A stretch of DNA of 8,349 nt from Flavobacteriales bacterium (GTDB taxonomy: Bacteria; Bacteroidota; Bacteroidia; UBA10329). The position numbers were made by a program, and so were the translations under genes. How positions within the stretch are numbered: the first letter of the stretch is position 1; every line of letters starts with the position of its first letter. This document shows positions 1 through 4,594 of this stretch, piece by piece. The notes beneath the pieces were generated by a model. The model saw nothing but the letters and a program-made list of their open reading frames with translations, made no database searches and was not told where the DNA came from. The stretch is taken from positions 1 through 8,349 of the forward strand of contig DMRV01000269.1 of NCBI GenBank assembly GCA_003456455.1. The letters are read 5' to 3'.

Positions 1-160
1 CTATAAACACAGCACCTGTGCTAAGGCCCGCTTTAAATGTGGCGTTGGCATGCCATTGTCCTTTGTTCTCCACAAACTCTATTTGCCCCGCAAATAGGTT
101 TGGAATGTAGTAGAAACACATTCCAATTATGAAGATTACACGGATAAAGTGATTAGGCAT
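1..160 (-). CDS. Secreted protein, N-terminal fragment (ENKGQW-type, probable T9SS cargo); runs off left edge
   Basis: This minus-strand frame starts with the ATG at 160-158 and stays open to the window edge, giving about 53 codons. The first roughly 24 residues form a clear signal peptide: a short polar start (MPNHFIR), a hydrophobic core (VIFIIGMCFYYIPNLF), and a likely cleavage after LFA before GQ. The mature protein begins QIEFVENKGQWHANATF, followed by KAGLSTGAVFI. That FxENKGQW...F...GAVF pattern is the one I know from the N-terminus of large Bacteroidota secreted proteins, often ending in gliding-motility or T9SS sorting domains (DUF7948-like). The C-terminus is not visible, so T9SS secretion is inferred. 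A good promoter box lies 73 bases upstream, and a terminator separates it from the beta-oxidation unit, so it is probably its own transcription unit. It is a partial gene with an undetermined function. Confidence 0.72.
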   Translation of the reverse strand, partial: MPNHFIRVIFIIGMCFYYIPNLFAGQIEFVENKGQWHANATFKAGLSTGAVFI

Positions 161-232
161 TTTGAACTGGCGAACTGAAATTCAATTAGTTGAATATCGG
201 AATTATATGGAGTTACGGTGGTTGGAGCACGA

Positions 233-240
233 CAAACGTA
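233..240 (-). promoter_or_regulatory. Bacteroidota -7 promoter box for the left-edge secreted-protein gene
   Basis: On the minus strand this reads TACGTTTG, a full match to the Bacteroidota -7 consensus TAnnTTTG. About 20 bases upstream is TTCG, an imperfect match to the TTTG/TTG -33 element at the expected spacing. The box lies between the upstream terminator (263-296) and the ATG at 160, and would give a leader of roughly 65-70 bases. Motif and placement are seen directly; activity is inferred. Confidence 0.45.
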
Positions 241-262
241 AATCCAGATTGCTATTTAAACG

Positions 263-296
263 AAAAAAGCCGCCTCGTAGTTCACGAGACGGCTTT
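263..296 (-). terminator. Rho-independent terminator of the beta-oxidation unit
   Basis: The arms at 266-278 and 284-296 pair over 13 positions around a 5-base loop. On the plus strand one pair (273/289) is a C-A mismatch, but in the minus-strand transcript it becomes a G-U wobble, so the stem is complete there. In that direction the stem is followed by a run of six T residues (268-263), part of which also closes the stem. The stem starts 21 bases beyond the fadJ-like stop codon at 318-320. Stem quality, T-run and position all point to termination of minus-strand transcription. The plus-strand direction has only a short TTT and is a poor terminator. Confidence 0.9.
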
Positions 297-317
297 CATG
301 TTAATTTGTATGACTAT

Positions 318-2447
318 TTAGCTGTAGAATGTCTCTCCAGCTTTTGCTTTGTCCAACAAGATTTGTGGCGGTAAGAATCTATCTCCATGATTCTTGGCTA
401 ATTCATTGAATTTGTCTACGGTTGCTTGAAGGCCCAGTGTATCCATGTAGCGGAATGGTCCACCTCTAAAAGGAGGGAATCCAAGACCGAAAACAGCTCC
501 AACATCACCATCCAGCGGATTAGCTATAATTCCTTCTTGTAAGCAAAGCGCAGCCTCGCTAACCATGCTCATGCCAATACGCTCATAAATCTCTTTGTCA
601 TCGAACTTCTTGCGGTTATTTCCACCGAAGAAACTGTAAACGTTGTCATCGAGTTCTCGCATATTTTTGCCGTTCTCGTCATACTTGTAGAAGCCTTTTT
701 TGTTCTTACGTCCGTAGTATTTGGCTTCATACATTTTCGTAATTCCGTCCGAAGTTTTAACTCCTTTTCTGGTTGCGATAAAATGTTGAATCAAATCTCC
801 AGTCATGATGTGATATCCTACATCAATTCCAACCTCATCCATTAGTGTAATTGGTCCAACTGGGAAACCGAATTTCTTCAATGCTTTGTCAATCTGCAGT
901 GCATCCGCACCTTCATCTAACATGTTCAAAGCTTCGCCCATAAGTGGCGCAAGAATTCTTGTGGTATAGAAACCAGGACCGTCTTTTACAACAATTACCG
1001 TCTTTCCTTGACGCACGCCTAAATCGTAACAGGTAGATGTTACCCAATCAGCAGTTTGGTCTGTTACTACAATTTCGAGCAAAGGCATTTTCGGAACAGG
1101 GGAGAAGTAGTGCATTCCGATAACCTGCTCTGGACGCTTGCTCGCTTTAGCGATTTCGGTAATCGGTAGAGCCGAAGTGTTGGAAGCGAAAATGGCATCC
1201 TTGCTCAAATGCTCCTCGCATTCTTTCATTACCATGTGCTTGACCTTCATGTCTTCGAAAACAGCCTCAATGAGTACATCAACTTTTTCGAAGTTATTGT
1301 AATCCAATTGGCCGGTAATTCGGTTCATTAAACGGTCGGCATCCAGTTGTGGCATCGCTTTGCGCTTCACCTTTTTACCTATGTCTTTCCAAACCGTTTG
1401 ACGCGCTTGAGTAAGAGTTTCTTGCTTGATGTCTTTTAATAAAACACGCACATCCTTGGCGGCAGAAACCTGCGCAATTCCAGCGCCCATAAAACCAGCG
1501 CCAACCATCGCTATGGTGTCGGTTTTTCTGGCTAATTCTGCTTGTGGGTTTTTCTTCTTTTCTGTCATTGCGAAGAAGATACCACGCAGTTGGAAGCTTT
1601 CTGGTGTAAGAATGAGTTTTTCAAATCGTTTTACTTCTTCAGCATAACCCTTTTTTAGGCCAGAACTCATTCCAACTTTAACGCATTCCATAATCTCGTA
1701 TGGCGCAGGATAGTTGCCGTTCGTTTGACGGTCAACCATCTCTTTTGCCTTCTTGAAAATGATGTTCCGAGTAATCGGATTTCCTTCCAAGAACTTCTCC
1801 ATCCCCGAGCGCTTGTCTTCACGCTTCAATGGTGCTTTTGCAATTTGATTGGCTAGAACGATAGCCGCATCTAGCAAGGCTTCTTTAGTGGCAATTCGGT
1901 CAACCAATCCCATTTTCTTGGCAGGATAAGCGAACACGTTTTTGCCAGTAAGCATCATGTCCAACGCTTTCTGAATTCCAACTAAACGTGGAAGTCTTTG
2001 CGTTCCACCACCACCCGGAAGCAAACCAAGTTTAACTTCTGGTAGAGCCATAATCGTTTTAGGATTGTCTGAAGCAACTCGTGCAGAACAAGCCAAAGCA
2101 ATCTCCAGTCCAGCACCCATGCATGCACCATTAATGGCGGCAACTATTGGTTTTTTGCTGTTTTGAATTCGGTCAAGAATTTCGTGACCTTTCTTGGCAA
2201 TCGGTTGCCAGTCACCTTCTTTCTTCACGTTGGCAAAAGCTTCGATATCAGCTCCAGCAATGAAGTCCTTCTTGCGGCTAATCATAACCGCAGCGCGTAC
2301 CTCGCTGTCATTCTCTAACTCGTCCATCATCGGATTGAACGTGTCAATCATATCCGGACCAATCTTGTTGATTTTCGAGTCTTGCTCGTCCATCCAAATG
2401 ATGGCGATACCATCACGTTTTTCTATTTCAACGTACTTATTTTTCAT
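318..2447 (-). CDS. fadJ: Bifunctional enoyl-CoA hydratase / 3-hydroxyacyl-CoA dehydrogenase (FadJ/HADHA type)
   Basis: This is the alpha subunit of a fatty-acid beta-oxidation complex. It hydrates 2-enoyl-CoA and then oxidises L-3-hydroxyacyl-CoA with NAD+ in the cytoplasm. The 709-residue protein has the normal family length. Residues about 1-200 are the crotonase domain: the oxyanion-hole segment FIAGADIEAF (62-71), KKPIVAAINGACMGAGLE, and likely catalytic Glu115 and Glu137 (in LPEVKLGLLPGGGGTQRLPR), with the 22-residue spacing of FadJ/HADHA. The Rossmann motif GAGFMGAG (316-323) starts the NAD domain. His446 (HYFSP) and Glu458 form the dehydrogenase dyad with the usual 12-residue spacing. 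KDGPGFYTTRILAP (488-501) begins the C-terminal helical part and resembles mitochondrial HADHA more than E. coli FadB. It follows the thiolase gene on the same strand, with a four-helix-bundle gene between. No frameshift or missing catalytic residue is visible. FadJ is preferred over FadB; side reactions cannot be judged. Confidence 0.93.
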   Translation of the reverse strand: MKNKYVEIEKRDGIAIIWMDEQDSKINKIGPDMIDTFNPMMDELENDSEVRAAVMISRKKDFIAGADIEAFANVKKEGDWQPIAKKGHEILDRIQNSKKPIVAAINGACMGAGLEIALACSARVASDNPKTIMALPEVKLGLLPGGGGTQRLPRLVGIQKALDMMLTGKNVFAYPAKKMGLVDRIATKEALLDAAIVLANQIAKAPLKREDKRSGMEKFLEGNPITRNIIFKKAKEMVDRQTNGNYPAPYEIMECVKVGMSSGLKKGYAEEVKRFEKLILTPESFQLRGIFFAMTEKKKNPQAELARKTDTIAMVGAGFMGAGIAQVSAAKDVRVLLKDIKQETLTQARQTVWKDIGKKVKRKAMPQLDADRLMNRITGQLDYNNFEKVDVLIEAVFEDMKVKHMVMKECEEHLSKDAIFASNTSALPITEIAKASKRPEQVIGMHYFSPVPKMPLLEIVVTDQTADWVTSTCYDLGVRQGKTVIVVKDGPGFYTTRILAPLMGEALNMLDEGADALQIDKALKKFGFPVGPITLMDEVGIDVGYHIMTGDLIQHFIATRKGVKTSDGITKMYEAKYYGRKNKKGFYKYDENGKNMRELDDNVYSFFGGNNRKKFDDKEIYERIGMSMVSEAALCLQEGIIANPLDGDVGAVFGLGFPPFRGGPFRYMDTLGLQATVDKFNELAKNHGDRFLPPQILLDKAKAGETFYS

Positions 2448-2455
2448 GGTAATTT

Positions 2456-2497
2456 ATTTGCGATGGACAATTTGCGATATACAATTTGCAATTGAGT
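2456..2497. repeat. 14-bp-unit repeat array A (left inverted arm), upstream of fadJ
   Basis: Three head-to-tail copies of a 14-bp unit: ATTTGCGATGGACA (2456-2469), ATTTGCGATATACA (2470-2483) and the more diverged ATTTGCAATTGAGT (2484-2497). The array ends 8 bases before the fadJ-like start codon. It matches the reverse complement of array C (3078-3039) at 34 of 40 positions and array B (2910-2950) more weakly in direct orientation. There are no unique spacers, so it is not a CRISPR array. Its function is unknown. Confidence 0.7.
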
Positions 2498-2532
2498 TGA
2501 GTCTAAAAGAATTGTAGTGTTCGCAAAGACCA

Positions 2533-2898
2533 TCATTTTTTGTCTAGGTTCTTTTTTGCAGTATTCACACTAGTGATAAATATTGCTAGCAATTCTCGAC
2601 ATTCATTACTCGCCTGAACCACTTTGTCTTCTGGACCGTGCAATTTTGTTCTTCTAATAATCTTAAGGCAGTTGTTTGATTCCCTCAATTCTTTAAGTAC
2701 CACATTCATTTTGTGGATGAAATCACGCTTTGATTCTGCGGCACGTACTTCACCGTAATTCAATGCTGGAGATGACCCACTTCTTAGCAGTTGTTGTGAG
2801 TAATATTTTCCAGCGTAGGTGCTGGGCATTTTTTCTGTCACTTCGACAATCAAAACTGCAAAGTCAATGACGCGATTTTCAAGGTCTTGTGAGTTCAT
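2533..2898 (-). CDS. Four helix bundle protein (S23 / 23S rRNA intervening-sequence type)
   Basis: A 121-residue all-helical protein of the S23 family (TIGR02436/PF05635), at the usual family length. The hallmark core is RSGSSPALNYGEVRAAESKRDFIHKM followed by NVVLKELRESNNCLKII (residues about 39-82), corresponding to helices 2 and 3. The N-terminal helix (LENRVIDFAVLIVEV) and the C-terminal helix (ECRELLAIFITSVNTAKKN) complete the bundle. There is no signal peptide, membrane span or catalytic motif. The family was first seen inside intervening sequences of 23S rRNA genes and also occurs alone in many Bacteroidota; its biochemical role is not established, though nucleic-acid binding has been suggested for relatives. 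Here it stands between two beta-oxidation genes, on their strand, bounded by repeat arrays A and C with array B just before its start. I infer an accessory, possibly inserted gene and not a beta-oxidation component. Family assignment is strong; function is unknown. Confidence 0.88.
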   Translation of the reverse strand: MNSQDLENRVIDFAVLIVEVTEKMPSTYAGKYYSQQLLRSGSSPALNYGEVRAAESKRDFIHKMNVVLKELRESNNCLKIIRRTKLHGPEDKVVQASNECRELLAIFITSVNTAKKNLDKK

Positions 2899-2909
2899 AG
2901 ATGAAAATT

Positions 2910-2950
2910 ATTTACGACAGACAATTTGCAATTTTCGATTTACAATTGGG
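2910..2950. repeat. 14-bp-unit repeat array B, upstream of the four-helix-bundle gene
   Basis: Units of 14, 14 and 13 bases: ATTTACGACAGACA (2910-2923), ATTTGCAATTTTCG (2924-2937) and ATTTACAATTGGG (2938-2950). It lies 11 bases upstream of the start codon at 2898, in the same orientation as array A, which stands in the equivalent position before fadJ. Read on the minus strand, the start-proximal 22 bases of A and B (GCAAATTGTC...AAATAA) agree at 19 positions. It is more diverged from array C than A is. Confidence 0.6.
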
Positions 2951-2965
2951 TAGTACTGATTGTCA

Positions 2966-3030
2966 TAATGCGTTTCATTAGGTTTATCTTATTTCAGTCA
3001 GCCGTAATTCCTTTACGCATTACGTTGGCT
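2966..3030. other. Short inverted repeats between arrays B and C
   Basis: An exact 8-bp inverted pair is seen, TAATGCGT at 2966-2973 and ACGCATTA at 3015-3022. An alternative stem joins AGCCGTAAT (3000-3008) to ATTAC...GGCT (3019-3030) with a three-base bulge. The two share bases and exclude each other. Neither is followed by a T-run, so a terminator is not supported. They may be folds in the leader of the four-helix-bundle gene or chance pairings. Confidence 0.25.
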
Positions 3031-3036
3031 ACTTGC

Positions 3037-3078
3037 TATAAATCGCAAATTGTACATCGCCAATTGTCAATTGCAAAT
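3037..3078. repeat. 14-bp-unit repeat array C (right inverted arm), at the thiolase stop codon
   Basis: On the minus strand three 14-bp units are read: ATTTGCAATTGACA (3078-3065), ATTGGCGATGTACA (3064-3051) and ATTTGCGATTTATA (3050-3037). The array is inverted relative to A and B, and its first base is the last A of the thiolase TAA stop. It matches array A at 34 of the first 40 positions. With A it encloses about 540 bases containing the four-helix-bundle gene. Confidence 0.7.
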
Positions 3079-4361
3079 TAACTTGGGTATCTCTCCAAAA
3101 TACTAGCATGACCATGTGCACCAGCAGCACAAGCGGCCAAAAGACCGTATTTACCACCTTCAGCAATCAATCGATTTGCTGTTGTAGTCATGATTCTTGC
3201 ACCGGTTGCTCCGAATGGATGACCAATTGAAAGTGACCCGCCCCAAAGGTTCATTTTGTCCATTGGAATTTGACCAACAGCTTTTTCTAGACCTATATTG
3301 TTTTTGCAGAAATCATCTGACGCTAGTGCGGCAATGTTTGCTAAAATTTGACCAGCAAATGCTTCATGGAATTCAATCACATCCATGTCATCCATTTTCA
3401 AGCCGTTACGTTCTAGGATTTTCCCCATCGCGTAAGCAGGTCCAAGAAGCAACTCTTCTCTAATGTCTTGTCCAGTAAAAATGTAATCGTGGATATATGC
3501 CTTTGGGGTGAAGCCGAGTTCCTTGGCTTTTTCCTCGCTCATAATCAGAACTGCTGCACCACCATCAGTAAGGAAAGATGAGTTAGCGGCAGTTAAGGTT
3601 CCGTGTGGTTTTACGAATGCTGGTTTTAGCTTAGCCAATTTCTCAATTGGGGCAACGCGAATTCCGTTGTCTTTGTCAATTGGTTTAAAGTTTGGAGCTA
3701 ATTCTACAGAAACAATTTCTTTGGCAAGATGACCATCATCCTGAGCCTTTTGAGCTAAGGTGTGTGAACGCAACGCAAAAGCATCTTGGTCTTCTCGTTT
3801 AATGCTGAATTTAGCGGCTAGCATGTCACAATCCTGACCCATTAGACGGTCAGTTAAAAATTCAGCAACCGCTGGTTTGTCTGGGAAGAAGTCGCTGATT
3901 TTCAGTGTCATGGCGAACTTAATCATGTCGCCAGTCGTCTTAAGTTTCTGAGCATTGAAAAGCTTTTTACGCATGCTCTTTTTGTATCCGATAGGGGAGT
4001 CGGAAGTGTTGTCCGTTCCGCCAGCAATAATTACATCAGCTTGTCCGAGACGAATCATATCTGCGGCTCTTGAAATAGCTTGGTTGGCCGATATACATGC
4101 CTGCGAAACCGTCTGACATGGAGTGCTCATATTCAGCCCAGCGGTTAAGGCAGATTCTCTGGCAACATTTGGGGTTTTTACGTTATGGACTACAGTTCCC
4201 ATTACTACCTGATCCACATTGTCAGGATGAATGCCTGTTTTGTCTAAAACACCTTTGATGGCGAAAGCTCCCAATTGGTAGCTCATCAAATCCATGTAAT
4301 CTGTTCCAGAACGGAGGAATGGAGTTCTTGCTCCATCAATTAAAACAACTCGTTTGCTCAT
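3078..4361 (-). CDS. fadI: Acetyl-CoA C-acyltransferase (3-ketoacyl-CoA thiolase, FadI/HADHB type)
   Basis: This is the beta subunit of the trifunctional-type beta-oxidation complex. It cleaves 3-ketoacyl-CoA with CoA to acetyl-CoA and an acyl-CoA two carbons shorter. The 427-residue protein has full family length. Visible active-site elements, in order: the nucleophile Cys89 in VSQACISANQAI; the HEAFAGQ motif with His332; GGSLSIGHPFGATGAR with His381; and Cys411 in LLAACAAGAHGHASILE, which closely resembles the AACAAGGQGHA ending of HADHB. The central insertion (about 125-170) with DFFPDKPAVAEFLTDRLMGQ fits the FadI/HADHB branch and not short biosynthetic thiolases. It is the first gene of the unit, with a promoter directly upstream, followed by the four-helix-bundle gene and the fadJ-like gene. 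The ATG at 4361 gives the expected N-terminus (MSKRVVLIDGARTPF). No defects are seen. Confidence 0.93.
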   Translation of the reverse strand: MSKRVVLIDGARTPFLRSGTDYMDLMSYQLGAFAIKGVLDKTGIHPDNVDQVVMGTVVHNVKTPNVARESALTAGLNMSTPCQTVSQACISANQAISRAADMIRLGQADVIIAGGTDNTSDSPIGYKKSMRKKLFNAQKLKTTGDMIKFAMTLKISDFFPDKPAVAEFLTDRLMGQDCDMLAAKFSIKREDQDAFALRSHTLAQKAQDDGHLAKEIVSVELAPNFKPIDKDNGIRVAPIEKLAKLKPAFVKPHGTLTAANSSFLTDGGAAVLIMSEEKAKELGFTPKAYIHDYIFTGQDIREELLLGPAYAMGKILERNGLKMDDMDVIEFHEAFAGQILANIAALASDDFCKNNIGLEKAVGQIPMDKMNLWGGSLSIGHPFGATGARIMTTTANRLIAEGGKYGLLAACAAGAHGHASILERYPS

Positions 4362-4373
4362 AGTTTAAATATT

Positions 4374-4387
4374 CAATGCGTGCATTG
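4374..4387. promoter_or_regulatory. Operator-like palindrome at the thiolase transcription start
   Basis: CAATGC and GCATTG (6-bp perfect arms, 2-base centre GT) form a palindrome directly touching the -7 box at 4388-4395 and lying 13 bases before the thiolase start codon. The predicted transcription start falls within it. A repressor binding here could block initiation, which would fit a substrate-responsive beta-oxidation operon. No regulator gene lies in the window and I cannot name a matching family. Confidence 0.35.
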
Positions 4388-4395
4388 CAAATGTA
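4388..4395 (-). promoter_or_regulatory. Bacteroidota -7 promoter box for the beta-oxidation unit
   Basis: On the minus strand this reads TACATTTG, a full match to TAnnTTTG. It lies 26 bases upstream of the thiolase ATG, giving a leader of about 20 bases. I see no good TTG/TTTG -33 element at 19-21 bases, so the upstream half is weak. No comparable box was found directly before the four-helix-bundle or fadJ-like genes, consistent with all three being read from here. Confidence 0.5.
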
Positions 4396-4502
4396 GAAAT
4401 TTGAATCACATGTTCATCGGCTGGTAAAAGTGTCTTCGTTTTGTCAATATTAAGGTTCGTCTATCACTTGTCGTTTGTCGATGAACCCACGCCAGTTCTT
4501 AG

Positions 4503-4510
4503 TATTTTCG
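4503..4510 (+). promoter_or_regulatory. Possible -7 promoter box for the large surface-protein gene
   Basis: TATTTTCG matches the TAnnTTTG consensus at five of the six fixed positions. TTTG at 4474-4477 could be a -33 element but the spacing of 25 is longer than usual. A start near 4517 would leave out the ATG at 4481 and leave a leader of 45-78 bases before the ATGs at 4562 or 4595. This is the best candidate in the 233-base divergent intergenic region, but a weak one. Confidence 0.22.
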
Positions 4511-4594
4511 CGTGTCTTATATGCTGTCGACCCTATCGATTTTTTCACGCAGAAACATCTTATGCGCAGACAAGTTGAAACCAATCCAATTACA

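Noticed and set aside
162..374. Plus-strand open frame of 70 codons across the left intergenic region
   Set aside because: It crosses the fadJ terminator hairpin and the fadJ 3' end, has low-complexity composition, and the region is better explained by minus-strand promoter and terminator signals.
1426..1647. Plus-strand open frames inside the fadJ-like gene (also 2194-2517)
   Set aside because: Both lie antisense to well-conserved coding sequence and show no family resemblance; they are reading-frame shadows.
2533..2898. The S23-type gene as part of an rRNA intervening sequence
   Set aside because: No rRNA sequence is seen on either side; the neighbours are protein-coding genes.
2456..3078. 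CRISPR array or diversity-generating retroelement
   Set aside because: The 14-bp units are head-to-tail without unique spacers, and no cas gene is present. The S23-type protein resembles the Avd helical bundle of diversity-generating retroelements, but there is no reverse transcriptase or template/variable repeat pair here.
3197..3732. Plus-strand open frames inside the thiolase gene
   Set aside because: They are antisense shadows of a catalytically complete thiolase.
4481..4594. Upstream in-frame ATGs at 4481 and 4562 as start of the surface protein
   Set aside because: The 4481 start would put about 50 residues ahead of the hydrophobic core, unlike a signal peptide. The 4562 start is possible but less compact than 4595; it is kept as an alternative.
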